64,000 bases of DNA, from contig JAQYWC010000069.1 of assembly GCA_030145245.1 (NCBI GenBank), positions 62,001 to 126,000 on the forward strand. Direction: 5' to 3'. The notes beneath the pieces were generated by a model. The model ran no database searches and was not told the origin of the DNA. It saw only the letters and a list, made by a program, of their open reading frames with translations. The stretch's first letter is position 1. Each line of letters begins with the position of its first letter. The stretch comes from Desulfobacterium sp. Its GTDB lineage: Bacteria > Desulfobacterota > Desulfobacteria > Desulfobacterales > Desulfobacteraceae. Both the position numbers and the translations under genes were made by a program. Positions 1 through 8,316 of the stretch are shown here, one piece after another.

Positions 1-1
1 T

Positions 2-319
2 CACAATCCCGTTCAAATCGGCAACCTGGTGACCTTAAAGGCGAACATCAACCATGTGGGGAAGACCTCCATGGAGGTCGGTGTCCGGGTGGAAACGGAA
101 GATATCCTCTCCGGCAAGTTGACCCATACGGCATCTGCCTATCTGACCTTTGTTGCCCTTGGAGACGATTTCAAGCCGGTTGACGTGCCATGCCTTGACC
201 TGAAAACAGCCAGCGAGCAAAGACGGAACAGGGAAGCCCAGAAGCGCCGGGAATCAAGGCTGGCAGAAAAAAGAAGCGAGAAAATATGTCAAGAGAATAT
301 CGGGAGCTGCTCCGATTAA
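2..319 (+). CDS. Acyl-CoA thioesterase (hot-dog fold), 5' end cut off by the window edge
   Basis: The reading frame is already open at the left edge (HNPVQIGNLVTLKANINHVG), so the true start lies outside. The visible part resembles the second half of YciA-type acyl-CoA thioesterases: a G-x-x-V-x-L-x-A segment, then G-K-T-S-M-E-V-x-V-x-V-x-T-E and an ATEALFTYVAV-like strand (here TASAYLTFVAL). These hydrolyse acyl-CoA to free acid and CoA in the cytoplasm. After the fold there is an unusually basic tail (RRNREAQKRRESRLAEKRSEK). The gene ends 53 bp before the MscS-like gene. Family assignment is good; substrate is unknown. Confidence 0.7.
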   Translation, partial: HNPVQIGNLVTLKANINHVGKTSMEVGVRVETEDILSGKLTHTASAYLTFVALGDDFKPVDVPCLDLKTASEQRRNREAQKRRESRLAEKRSEKICQENIGSCSD

Positions 320-372
320 ATCCATGGGATGGAACCTTTGATGACACAAAACTATTGGAGAAATAAAATCAT

Positions 373-2070
373 ATGTACAAGAGAATTATACTTGTTCTGA
401 GTATCGTCTGTTTGATCTGTTCCGGGGGGGACCTTGCTGCGAAAACCAGTGATACAACAAATCCGGCACAAGGGGAGGCGGTCTCTGAAACGGCAGATGC
501 CGTACCTGACAGGGATGGGTCGTCCATTAAAATGCTCCAATCCATCATTGGGCTGAAAAAAAACCTGAATGAGAGAATCACCGAGAAAAAGTCGCAGCTT
601 AAAAAAAGCACGTCAGAAACGGAAAAGGTAAATCTGACAGCTGAGCTGACAAAGTTGGATAAAATGCTGGCAAGTGCCAATGTCGATTTTGAGCGAATCG
701 CAACCGGTGTGGATGTGGGCTTGTTTGCAGAAAAAAAAGCAGAGCAGTTTAACTGGAAAAATGAGTTGATCTCCCTTGTTGAACCCGGGATCAAGGAACT
801 CAAACGGATGACGGTCAAGGCCCGCCAGAAGACAAAACTCAAGGATGAGTTGTCTTATTACGAGAAGCGGGTACCCGTTGCCCGGGAGGCCAATGAACAT
901 ATCCGTGAGCTGCTCGCAAAAACCGATGATAAAGACCTGAAAAAAAATATCAAAAAGCTGCTGCCCGAGTGGAACAGTGTGGAAAGCCAGATCCGGAACA
1001 AGCTTGAAATCACCGAAATGCAGCTGGAGGAGATGGAGGCAGATGAGCTGTCATTGATTGACTCCACCCAGGACTCCATTAAAAACTTTTTCAGGACCCG
1101 GGGATTTTTTCTCTTTATTGCCCTGGCCTCCTGTGTGGGACTGGTGCTGTTGCTAAGGCTCTTATACCAGCTGACCATGAAGCTGCTTCCGGGATATTCT
1201 GACCAATACAGGCCTTTTCACATCAGGGCCATTGATCTGGTTTTCCGGGTGATGACCCTGGTTCTGACCCTGTTTGTCCTGATCCTGGTGTTTTACATAT
1301 TTGAGGACTGGGTACTGCTCTCCCTGACCATTATTTTCCTCATCGGCGTGGGGTGGGCTGCCAAGAATACCCTGCCGATATTCTGGCACCAGAGCCGTCT
1401 CATGCTCAATATCGGCGCTGTCAGAGAGGGGGAGCGGATCGTCTATAAAGGGGTCCCCTGGCTTGTTAAAAACATCAATGTGTTCTCCAAGCTTGAAAAC
1501 CCGTATCTTGGGGTGACCCTGAGGGTGCCCATTGAAGAATTAATGGAGCAGGTCTCCCGGCCCTTTCATCATAAAGAGCCATGGTTTCCCTGCAAGAGAA
1601 ATGACTGGGTGATCCTGGCGGACGGCACCCGTGGGTGTGTGACAAGCCTCTCCCATGAAATGGTGGAGTTGGTGATGCGCGGTGGTGGAAGGAAAGTCTA
1701 CCCGACCGCGGATTTCCTTGCCCAGACCCCGTTGAATCTTTCCGTGAATTTCAGGGTGAAAATTCCATTCGGCATCTCCTATGATCTCCAGGCCATATCC
1801 ACCAATACGGTTCTTGTCACGCTGGATAGCTATCTCCGGATCCAGCTTGCGGAAGAGGGGTATGAAGAATCCATGTTGAATCTCAGGGTTGAATTTGCCG
1901 AGGCTGGCGGGTCTTCCCTTGATCTTGTGGTGATTGCCGATTTCAATGGGGAACTGGCCCCCTTGTATAACCGGTTGTCCAGGGCCATCCAGAGGTGGTG
2001 TGTGGATGCCTGCACTGAAAACAACTGGGACATTCCATTTCCCCAGCTGACGGTGCATAAAGCCTCCTGA
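373..2070 (+). CDS. MscS-like mechanosensitive channel family membrane protein with periplasmic coiled coil
   Basis: This 565-residue protein starts with a signal sequence (residues 1-25), followed by about 200 charged residues rich in K, E and L with coiled-coil character. Three to four membrane segments follow at roughly 240-262, 285-310 and 315-335, then a soluble beta-rich domain. The motifs G-x-G-W-A-A-K-N and DGTRGCVTSLSHEMVELV, with K-V-Y-P-T-A-D-F close by, resemble the MscS beta domain with its characteristic PT(A/S) segment. A role as a small-conductance osmotic release channel of the inner membrane is inferred. The long extracytoplasmic coiled coil is a feature of MscK/MscM-like large members, though this one is shorter. 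The C-terminus keeps a soluble alpha/beta segment. Confidence 0.7.
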   Translation: MYKRIILVLSIVCLICSGGDLAAKTSDTTNPAQGEAVSETADAVPDRDGSSIKMLQSIIGLKKNLNERITEKKSQLKKSTSETEKVNLTAELTKLDKMLASANVDFERIATGVDVGLFAEKKAEQFNWKNELISLVEPGIKELKRMTVKARQKTKLKDELSYYEKRVPVAREANEHIRELLAKTDDKDLKKNIKKLLPEWNSVESQIRNKLEITEMQLEEMEADELSLIDSTQDSIKNFFRTRGFFLFIALASCVGLVLLLRLLYQLTMKLLPGYSDQYRPFHIRAIDLVFRVMTLVLTLFVLILVFYIFEDWVLLSLTIIFLIGVGWAAKNTLPIFWHQSRLMLNIGAVREGERIVYKGVPWLVKNINVFSKLENPYLGVTLRVPIEELMEQVSRPFHHKEPWFPCKRNDWVILADGTRGCVTSLSHEMVELVMRGGGRKVYPTADFLAQTPLNLSVNFRVKIPFGISYDLQAISTNTVLVTLDSYLRIQLAEEGYEESMLNLRVEFAEAGGSSLDLVVIADFNGELAPLYNRLSRAIQRWCVDACTENNWDIPFPQLTVHKAS

Positions 2071-2168
2071 TCGGTTTTGGATTTCTCCGGCTGGCCCTGT
2101 TGACATTCCATATCTGATGCTAACGATAAAGGAAAATGCCCAGGGCGTGTAACCCCAGGAGAACCTCA

Positions 2169-3365
2169 ATGGATAAAACAAAAGGATGCGGGCAGGATGG
2201 GCACCTTTCCCACCAGGGCCTGAAATTGTCCACCTCGGGTGTCAATATCATGGCCTCCATGGAGGGGCGGGACCCGTCCTGTTCAAGCCTGGTCAAGGAT
2301 GCCCTGGCGGATCATGAAAAGCCAGGGTTTAAGCTGTGTTCATATGTGGAAAGGTTCAGCGAAACCCATGCAGGGCCCATCCCCATCATCAAATCCGGGC
2401 TTGGAAAGGATGACCTTTTTTCAACCTTTCATGTCCGGTGGGGCATCCATCGCCTTAATTATACGGTGGCTCCTGGGCTCTATGGTATTGGGAATCCGGG
2501 CAGGACCTCTGAGGTGCTTGTCACTGCAAATTTCAAATTGACCTTTGATCACTTGAGGAAGGCGCTTCCCCACACCAGTGCATGGATTCTGGTGCTTGAT
2601 ACAAAAGGGATCAATGTCTGGTGTGCGGCAGGAAAGGGGACCTTTTCAACCCGGGAGCTTGTGAAAAGAATTGAGGACTGCTCCCTTGAAAAGATTGTGG
2701 ATCATAAACGGGTCATTGTTCCCCAGCTTGGCGCGACGGGTGTATCAGCTGTGGATGTTAAAAAACAGTCCGGATTCAGGGTCGTATACGGCCCGATCCG
2801 GGCCAGAGATATCCCGGCCTTTTTTAAAAACAACCGAAGGGCTGACCAAAAGATGCGGCAGGTCTCCTTTACTCTCTATGAGCGGTTTATCCTGACCCCG
2901 GTGGAGATTAAAAATGCGCTTAAGCCGGCCTGTATTACATCCCTTGTCCTGTTCGTCGTTTCAGGCTTGGGGCCGGGCGGGTTTTCTTTCTCCGGGGCCT
3001 GGGAGAGGGGCCTGCTCTCTGTTTTGGCCCTTGCTACAGGCATATTCTCAGGTGGATTTGTCACACCGGTATTGCTGCCCTATATTCCATTCAGAGAATT
3101 TGCCGCCAAAGGGATCATTACCGGAAGTGTCTTTGCCATACTCCTGATGGTTGCGGTTTCACCGGCCATCAACGGGATGGCCGGGTCTGGGGCTCTTTTT
3201 CTGTTCAGCCTGGTCATCAGCTCCTATCTTGCCATGAATTTTACAGGAACGACCCCATTTACGTCCCCATCCGGGGTTGAAAAAGAGATGAAGCGGTTTA
3301 TCCCTGTGCAGGTGGCAGCCCTGGCGGTGTCCACCGGTCTTTGGATCTGTTCCGCATTTAAATGA
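2169..3365 (+). CDS. hgcA: HgcA, corrinoid protein of mercury methylation
   Basis: HgcA transfers a methyl group from its corrinoid cofactor to Hg(II), with HgcB supplying electrons. The diagnostic cap-helix motif NVWCAAGKGTF is present, with the cobalt-ligating Cys at residue 152 from the chosen start. Flanking family signatures are RWGIHRLNYTVAPGLYGIG, VPQLGATGVSA, FRVVYGPIRA and NFTGTTPFTSPSGVEKEM. Five membrane helices fill the C-terminal third, as in characterised HgcA. I chose the ATG at 2169 because AGGAGA lies 7 nt upstream; an upstream ATG at 2136 lacks a good site. From this start the protein is 398 residues, with about 60 residues more in front of the cap helix than in the well-studied Desulfovibrio protein, so an internal start (Met28) is possible. 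hgcB follows after 19 bp. Confidence 0.96.
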   Translation: MDKTKGCGQDGHLSHQGLKLSTSGVNIMASMEGRDPSCSSLVKDALADHEKPGFKLCSYVERFSETHAGPIPIIKSGLGKDDLFSTFHVRWGIHRLNYTVAPGLYGIGNPGRTSEVLVTANFKLTFDHLRKALPHTSAWILVLDTKGINVWCAAGKGTFSTRELVKRIEDCSLEKIVDHKRVIVPQLGATGVSAVDVKKQSGFRVVYGPIRARDIPAFFKNNRRADQKMRQVSFTLYERFILTPVEIKNALKPACITSLVLFVVSGLGPGGFSFSGAWERGLLSVLALATGIFSGGFVTPVLLPYIPFREFAAKGIITGSVFAILLMVAVSPAINGMAGSGALFLFSLVISSYLAMNFTGTTPFTSPSGVEKEMKRFIPVQVAALAVSTGLWICSAFK

Positions 3366-3384
3366 GACTCTGAAGGGGGTACCC

Positions 3385-3672
3385 ATGAAAGAGTTGCGAT
3401 ATCTGGATAACGTAGCAACCCTGGTACTTGACGAAGAAAAATGTATCGGTTGCAGCCTCTGCACTGAAGTTTGTCCCCACGCTGTTTTTGAAATGAAGCA
3501 GAACAGGGCCTCGATTGTTGATCTGAATGCATGCATGGAGTGCGGGGCCTGTGTGAACAACTGTCCTTCCGGTGCAATATCCGTCAGTCCGGGGGTGGGC
3601 TGAGCCATCTATATTATCCAGGTCTGGATAAAAGGAAAAGAGAACGCCTCCTGTGGCGATGGCTGCTGCTGA
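3385..3672 (+). CDS. hgcB: HgcB ferredoxin, predicted selenoprotein (TGA at codon 73 read as Sec)
   Basis: HgcB is the 2x[4Fe-4S] ferredoxin that reduces HgcA. Cysteines 20, 23, 26, 30 and 50, 53, 56, 60 form the two clusters. Codon 73 (3601-3603) is TGA, directly after the conserved PGVG. The same frame then runs AIYIIQVWIKGKENASCGDG and ends Cys94-Cys95 followed by TGA at 3670-3672. In the family the length is 95 residues, Cys73 follows the GVG motif, and the C-terminus is a vicinal Cys pair; all three are met only if the TGA is read through. A SECIS-like hairpin sits 3' of the TGA. The ribosome site AAGGGGG lies 7 nt before the ATG. If no Sec insertion occurs, the product is a 72-residue truncated ferredoxin lacking the proposed Hg-binding cysteines. 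A point mutation TGC/TGT to TGA is the alternative. Confidence 0.85.
3614..3631 (+). promoter_or_regulatory. Predicted bacterial SECIS hairpin in hgcB mRNA
   Basis: Perfect 6-bp stem TTATCC/GGATAA with apical loop AGGTCT. An A-U pair can shorten the loop to GGTC. The AGGTCT begins 17 nt after the TGA; in E. coli fdhF the same AGGTCT is the SelB-recognised loop, at nearly the same distance. A G in the first two loop positions is the bacterial SECIS hallmark. selB, selA and tRNA-Sec are not in this window. Confidence 0.8.
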
Positions 3673-4015
3673 CACTGCCGAAATGCCTGAATCCGTGTAC
3701 GTCCTTCAGGGTAGGGGGGAGGCAGTAAACCTGTTGTTTTTCCAGGTTAATTGCCCTATACTGAATTCATCTCAGAGCATGAATCGCCGGACTTCCCACG
3801 TTCCACTTTTTGCTGTGGTTTATTCATACATTAACCTTATAGACGTAAAAATATGTGTGAGTGTCATGAAAAAATCTTTTCAAAAGGGGTATATGAAAGT
3901 TCCCATACAACGCCTCCTTAAAGGCTCTTCAGAGCTTGAAAGGGGGCTTGGCTCAACAGGTGTTCGCTTGTGAAGCGAATAAACTGGCACGGAGATGAAC
4001 AAAGGGAGATGGGAA
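3673..4015. other. Intergenic region, no gene seen
   Basis: 343 bp between hgcB and the CNBD protein. The only open frames read through hgcB's tail or have no ribosome site. A short inverted repeat TTCGCTT-gtg-AAGCGAA lies at about 3963-3979, shortly before the next gene. No clear terminator after hgcB was found. Confidence 0.5.
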
Positions 4016-4480
4016 ATGATTGCAAAAGAGATAGACCTTTTTAAGGGAATAGATTTTGCCGTGATGGAGCAGATAACAGAGAGCTGCATTGGAGAGTCTT
4101 TTGAACCGGGAACCACATTGTTCAAAAGGGGGGAGAATGCAGAGGCGCTCTATATCATAGAAGAGGGGACCCTCAAGCTGGAGGTTGAGGATGGAAGTTC
4201 CCTGACCTTTAGTCTGACAGATCCCGGAACCTTATTCGGCTGGTCCAGTCTGGCAGAGTCAGGCAAATACACGGCTTCCGGAATCAGCGTTACGGATTTA
4301 AAGGTTGTTAAGATCAAAAAGAGACAACTGGAGAAGATTTTCAAGCAGCATCCGGATGTCGGGCTTAAAATCATGCGGAGGATGGTGGATGTGTTTTCAA
4401 GCAGGCTTTCAAATGCATACCAGGCCTATTTGGATCTTCTCTCTTTCCAGGATTCACAGCCGGTTCCTTCCTATGGTTAA
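4016..4480 (+). CDS. Stand-alone cyclic-nucleotide-binding-domain protein (Crp/Fnr sensor domain without HTH)
   Basis: The 154 residues consist of one cNMP-binding beta-roll: FEPGTTLFKRGENAEALYII, then the LFGWSSL turn that forms the phosphate-binding cassette, then a C-terminal helix (LEKIFKQHPDVGLKIMRRMV) like the dimerisation helix of Crp proteins. There is no helix-turn-helix domain afterwards, so it is unlikely to bind DNA itself. I chose the second ATG (4016) because GGGAG stands 7-8 nt before it; the upstream ATG at 3995 has its GGAG immediately adjacent. It is followed by a hairpin, so probably a single-gene unit. Ligand is unknown; the canonical R in the phosphate cassette is not obvious, so cAMP binding is doubtful. 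Confidence 0.75.
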   Translation: MIAKEIDLFKGIDFAVMEQITESCIGESFEPGTTLFKRGENAEALYIIEEGTLKLEVEDGSSLTFSLTDPGTLFGWSSLAESGKYTASGISVTDLKVVKIKKRQLEKIFKQHPDVGLKIMRRMVDVFSSRLSNAYQAYLDLLSFQDSQPVPSYG

Positions 4481-4521
4481 ACCATCCGGATTTTCTCCGT
4501 ATTGCAATATGAAAAAGTAAA

Positions 4522-4546
4522 GTGTCCGGGAGGGGGAACCGGACAC
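4522..4546 (+). terminator. Hairpin after the CNBD gene, possible terminator
   Basis: GTGTCCGG/CCGGACAC stem with a purine-rich loop, located 42 bp after the stop codon. No clean T run follows (AAAAATCATTTTAT), so efficiency is uncertain. Confidence 0.45.
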
Positions 4547-4680
4547 AAAAATCATTTTATTACCCACCCGGTGCCGTCGGTAGCACAAGGTCTGTTAGAT
4601 TCTTTCGGCTTTTCAAAGAACGCTTCAATAACGTTTCATATTACTCACATTAATGCTGTAATAAGTAAAAGGAGAAGAGT

Positions 4681-5370
4681 ATGAAAAAGTATGGTGCTGA
4701 ATTTATCGGGACATTCTGGCTGGTACTTGGCGGATGCGGCAGTGCCGTGCTGTCCGCAGCTTTTCCTAATGTCGGCATTGGCTTGCTTGGCGTTTCCCTT
4801 GCTTTTGGACTGACAGTACTGACAATGGCCTTCGCCATTGGACACATATCCGGCTGCCACCTTAATCCGGCAGTTTCTGTGGGGCTTTGGGCAGGCGGCC
4901 GGTTTCCGGCAAACCAACTTCTGCCGTACATCGTGGCCCAGGTTCTGGGCGCCATTTTTGCCGGTGGCGTTCTCTTCCTCATTGCCAGCGGACAGGCCGG
5001 CTTTGACCTGTCCGCAGGTTTCGCATCAAATGGTTACGGTGTCCATTCCCCTGGTGGATATTCCCTGTTTGCCGCCCTGGTCTGTGAGATTGTCATGACC
5101 ATGATGTTTCTTCTGGTCATTCTTGGTGCCACCGACCCGCGTGCACCCCAGGGGTTTGCTCCCATCGCCATCGGCCTCTGTCTCACCTTGATCCATTTGA
5201 TCAGCATTCCTGTGACCAATACCTCCGTAAACCCCGCGCGCAGCACGGGGGTAGCTGTTTTCGCAGGGGATTGGGCGATTGTCCAGCTCTGGCTTTTCTG
5301 GGTGGCACCGATTGTCGGCGGCCTGCTTGGTGCGGCCATTTACCGTTTCATTGGCAGTAGCAAAAAATAA
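4681..5370 (+). CDS. aqpZ: Aquaporin Z-type water channel
   Basis: A 229-residue MIP-family protein with six membrane helices and both NPA half-helices: HLNPAVSVG (about residue 60) and VNPARSTG (about residue 182). The selectivity residues around the second motif (NPARS) and the short loops match water-specific AqpZ rather than glycerol facilitators. Start is at the ATG with AAAAGGAGAAGAGT directly upstream. It is convergent with pepF, only 37 bp apart. Role: rapid water flux across the inner membrane during osmotic change. Confidence 0.92.
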   Translation: MKKYGAEFIGTFWLVLGGCGSAVLSAAFPNVGIGLLGVSLAFGLTVLTMAFAIGHISGCHLNPAVSVGLWAGGRFPANQLLPYIVAQVLGAIFAGGVLFLIASGQAGFDLSAGFASNGYGVHSPGGYSLFAALVCEIVMTMMFLLVILGATDPRAPQGFAPIAIGLCLTLIHLISIPVTNTSVNPARSTGVAVFAGDWAIVQLWLFWVAPIVGGLLGAAIYRFIGSSKK

Positions 5371-5407
5371 ACTCGTGATGCCGGAAAAGCTGAAACAGAA
5401 GAGTCAT

Positions 5408-7216
5408 TTACTCATCGGAGTTCCGGGTGATGGATTCCAGTTGAGCCACCAGATCGGTGAACAGGGACAGGGCATCGTCAATGGGGTCAGTCTCGCCCAT
5501 GTCCACACCGGCCAGTGCCAGGGATTCCAGGGGGTACTTGGAGCCTCCGGACTTGAGGAAGTTCAGATAGTCCTTCCGCTCGCTGTCGCCGCCGTTCAGT
5601 ACACGCCGGGACAGGGCGATGGCAGCGGACAGGCCTGTGGCATATTTGTAGACGTAGAATGCCCTGTAAAAGTGGGGGATCCGCAGTCCTTCCAGGTCGC
5701 TGACCTCTTCCAGTGCCATCTCCGGTCCAAAATAGTCGGTCAGCAGGCCCCGGTAGATTGCCCGGAAGTCGTCCAGGGACAGGGATTCGCCTGCCTCTGC
5801 CCGGCGGTGTGTCTCTGTTTCGAATTCGGCGAACATGGTCTGACGCATGACCGTTGCCAGGATGTCGTCGATCTGCTTGCCTATCAGATAGGCCTGAACG
5901 GTCTTATCCGTGTTTTTTTTCATCATGTGATGAAACAGCAGCTGTTCGTTAAAGGTCGAGGCCACTTCGGCTTCAAAGATTGTGTAGTTGTAGTGGGAAA
6001 ACGGGTTGCTCTTGACGCTGTACCAGGAGTGCATGGAATGGCCGCCTTCGTGGGCCAGGGTGAACACGTCCCTCAGCACATCCTCTTTGTAGTTCATCAG
6101 GATGTAGGGCTCTCCGTTATAAGAGCCTGCGGAAAAGGCCCCGGACCGCTTTCCCTTGTTTTCATACCTGTCCACCCAGGTGCCGAGGAGTCCTTGTTGC
6201 AGGTAAGCACCATATTCTCTTCCCAGGGGCTTCAGGGCTTCGATGATCTCATGGACGGCTTCTTCATAGGTGTGGCTGATGGTCACGTCTGAAACCAGGG
6301 GAGCATATACGTCGTAGTGGCGCAGCTCCCCAAGGCCCATGATTTTTTTTCGCAAGGCATAGTAGCTGTGCAGGGCCGGCAGGTGGTGCCGGACCCGTGT
6401 TACCAGATTGTCATAGACTTTTTCCGGGACCTTGTCCGGAAAAAGCGCCTTGGCCCGGGCCGATGGATAGTTTTTTATCTTTGCCAGGTAGACGTCCCGG
6501 CGAATGCTTCCTTCATAAAGGGATGCCAGGGTGTTTTTGTGTCCGTCAAAGACACCGTAAAACTGCTGGTAGGCGTTTTTTCGCAAATTCCGGTCCGGAG
6601 AGAGGAGAAACTGGCTGAAGCTGGATTGACTAAGGGGTTTGGGGCCATCCGGGGTGTCAATGGTGCCGAAATCCATATCCACGTCGGTCAGGGCTGAAAA
6701 GGTCTTTGATACGGCCGCAGCCGATTCTGCCTGGAGTGCCAGGAGTTTTTCCTCGGCTTGGGTGAGGATATGGGGCTTGAACCTCAGCAGTTTTTCAAGA
6801 GATATCCTATGGGTTGAAAGCAAAGGATCGGCCAGAAAATCGGCCATGGTTTTTTCATCGATGGCCTGGATTTCGGTTTTCTGGTAGCTGGCCTCTCCCT
6901 GGGCCTTTGTGGCCAGGTTCATGTACCGGCTGCTTCGCTTCTGGTTGTCTGAATCGCCTGCATCTTCGCTCAGCCGCAGCAGGGCGTAGTAGTGGAGACG
7001 TTCATCCAGTTGGTCCAGCCGGTCCATAAAATCCAGGCAGGCCTTCAGGTCCCGGGCGGATCGCCCCAGGGTGCCCTGGAATTGACTGATCCGGGAAATT
7101 TGGGTCTCATATTCTGTAAAAGCCTGTTCCCAGGCATCTGCACTGGCAAAGAGCTGACCCAGGTTCCATTGATCTGATTTTGGGACCTGGTTTCGGGATT
7201 TTACGGTCTCTGACAT
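5408..7216 (-). CDS. pepF: Oligoendopeptidase F (M3 zinc metallopeptidase)
   Basis: 602 residues, the usual PepF length. The zinc site HEGGH (in FTLAHEGGHSMHSW) is intact, with the third ligand Glu expected in FEAEVASTFNEQLL downstream. The start ATG has TCAGGAGGATAAA upstream. PepF cleaves peptides of about 7-20 residues in the cytoplasm and contributes to peptide turnover. Conserved family stretches SAGSYNGEPYILMNYK and FYVYKYATGLSAA are also present. No partner genes nearby. Confidence 0.94.
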   Translation of the reverse strand: MSETVKSRNQVPKSDQWNLGQLFASADAWEQAFTEYETQISRISQFQGTLGRSARDLKACLDFMDRLDQLDERLHYYALLRLSEDAGDSDNQKRSSRYMNLATKAQGEASYQKTEIQAIDEKTMADFLADPLLSTHRISLEKLLRFKPHILTQAEEKLLALQAESAAAVSKTFSALTDVDMDFGTIDTPDGPKPLSQSSFSQFLLSPDRNLRKNAYQQFYGVFDGHKNTLASLYEGSIRRDVYLAKIKNYPSARAKALFPDKVPEKVYDNLVTRVRHHLPALHSYYALRKKIMGLGELRHYDVYAPLVSDVTISHTYEEAVHEIIEALKPLGREYGAYLQQGLLGTWVDRYENKGKRSGAFSAGSYNGEPYILMNYKEDVLRDVFTLAHEGGHSMHSWYSVKSNPFSHYNYTIFEAEVASTFNEQLLFHHMMKKNTDKTVQAYLIGKQIDDILATVMRQTMFAEFETETHRRAEAGESLSLDDFRAIYRGLLTDYFGPEMALEEVSDLEGLRIPHFYRAFYVYKYATGLSAAIALSRRVLNGGDSERKDYLNFLKSGGSKYPLESLALAGVDMGETDPIDDALSLFTDLVAQLESITRNSDE

Positions 7217-7574
7217 TTTATCCTCCTGATTCTTCGGGACGACGTGTCCTGAAGTGATTGATCTCTATATCCATGGTATCTGTATTTTGCCATCGATACC
7301 AAGGTGTCCCTTTGAGTAAATGGGGCTGGTGCCTTGCCAAGACATACCATAATCCCCGGTTTTCATGCCACGTATTTCTAAGTGTCTTTATTAATTGAAA
7401 ATAAAAATACATTTAGTGCTTGACTTCTTGTCGGCATGCGTATAGAGTGTTCGAAATTGTGCTGATATGTGTGCAGCACTTAGGTTTCATTTCAAAGGTG
7501 TATATTCCCCGAAAGTGGTATTACCCTCAACGTTAGAAACTGGTATTATTTTTTTATTACAGGAGATTGCCAAC
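7217..7574. other. Divergent intergenic region with cold-shock gene leader
   Basis: 358 bp between pepF and the csp gene. A TTGACT near 7420 followed by TATAGA with a short 15-bp spacer could be the csp promoter, which would give a leader of over 100 nt, common for cold-shock mRNAs. An open frame starting at 7467 reads into csp but lacks a ribosome site and has no family-like sequence. Confidence 0.4.
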
Positions 7575-7775
7575 ATGGCTAATGGTATCGTAAAATGGTT
7601 TAACGACTCAAAAGGTTTTGGATTTATTGAACAAGAAGGCGGAAATGATGTATTTGTACATCACACCGGCATCAATGCAACAGGTTTTAAATCTTTGAAC
7701 GAAGGGGACCGCGTTTCCTTTGATATCGAAGACGGCCAGAAGGGTCCTGCTGCAACAAATGTGACAGTGCTCTAG
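7575..7775 (+). CDS. CspA-family cold-shock protein (copy 1)
   Basis: 66 residues with both nucleic-acid-binding motifs: RNP1 (KGFGFIEQ) and RNP2 (VFVHHTGI). It is a single OB-fold RNA/DNA chaperone in the cytoplasm. The start is fixed by AGGAG 9 nt before the ATG and by the universal M-x-x-G-x-V-K-W-F-N beginning. A strong terminator follows. A close paralogue lies at 27823. Confidence 0.95.
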   Translation: MANGIVKWFNDSKGFGFIEQEGGNDVFVHHTGINATGFKSLNEGDRVSFDIEDGQKGPAATNVTVL

Positions 7776-7826
7776 TTAACCGTTTTATTTAGTCTAAAGA
7801 GTCATTTTGGTGACTGTGAAGATATG

Positions 7827-7867
7827 GCCCCTGGACAGGTAACTGTTCAGGGGCTTTTCTTTTTTTG
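7827..7867 (+). terminator. Rho-independent terminator of csp copy 1
   Basis: GCCCCTGGACAG pairs with the complementary GTTCAGGGGC arm around a 4-nt loop, followed by TTTTCTTTTTTT. Confidence 0.9.
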
Positions 7868-7930
7868 AGAAGACGTTCTTTGCTCCTGTTGTTCCTGATG
7901 GGCTATTGGAGAGGGAGCACTGCAAACAAA

Positions 7931-7967
7931 AAAAGCCATTAAGATGTTTTTCATCTTAATGGCTTTT
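7931..7967 (-). terminator. Bidirectional terminator after tRNA-Leu
   Basis: A 16-bp perfect inverted repeat, AAAAGCCATTAAGATG with its complement, around a TTTTT loop. It lies 7 bp from the 3' end of the tRNA gene and can work on both strands because of its A/T flanks. Confidence 0.85.
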
Positions 7968-7974
7968 ATATTAA

Positions 7975-8059
7975 TGGTGCCGAAGGGGAGATTTGAACTC
8001 CCACGGGTCGCCCCACACGCCCCTCAAGCGTGCGTGTCTACCAATTCCACCACTTCGGC
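7975..8059 (-). tRNA. tRNA-Leu(GAG)
   Basis: Read on the minus strand: acceptor GCCGAAG pairs with CTTCGGC; anticodon stem CACGC/GCGTG holds loop TTGAGGG, giving anticodon GAG; a long variable arm typical of Leu tRNAs; T-loop TTCAAAT; discriminator A; CCA encoded at 7975-7977. Confidence 0.95.
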
Positions 8060-8316
8060 ATTTTAACTTGTTTGTCGATCACCGGTTTGTTCTTGAACAA
8101 TCCGTGCATTCGATTCGAGGGTTTATAGCCCTAAAAGAGTTCCATGTCAACAACAAAATGAAATTTTCAAAAATGATTTTTGTATTGGGGCTTGACACAA
8201 GAAGTTGATACCGATACTCCAGTTAAGTAGCTTACCCTTGTATCTGTTGCTGAACAAAACGCAACAGGCAAATCGTTAGGAAACAACCAAAGAGATCAGA
8301 CAAAAAAGGAGTGTTC

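Noticed and set aside
3385-3603. hgcB ending at the TGA as a normal 72-residue ferredoxin
   Set aside because: The downstream frame carries the conserved C-terminal features at the exact expected length, and a SECIS hairpin follows. A natural stop there is less likely than recoding.
3653-3973. 106-codon open frame after hgcB
   Set aside because: It begins within hgcB's recoded tail in another frame and has no ribosome site or recognisable domain.
5279-6292. 337-codon plus-strand frame opposite pepF
   Set aside because: Antisense shadow of pepF; no domain or ribosome site.
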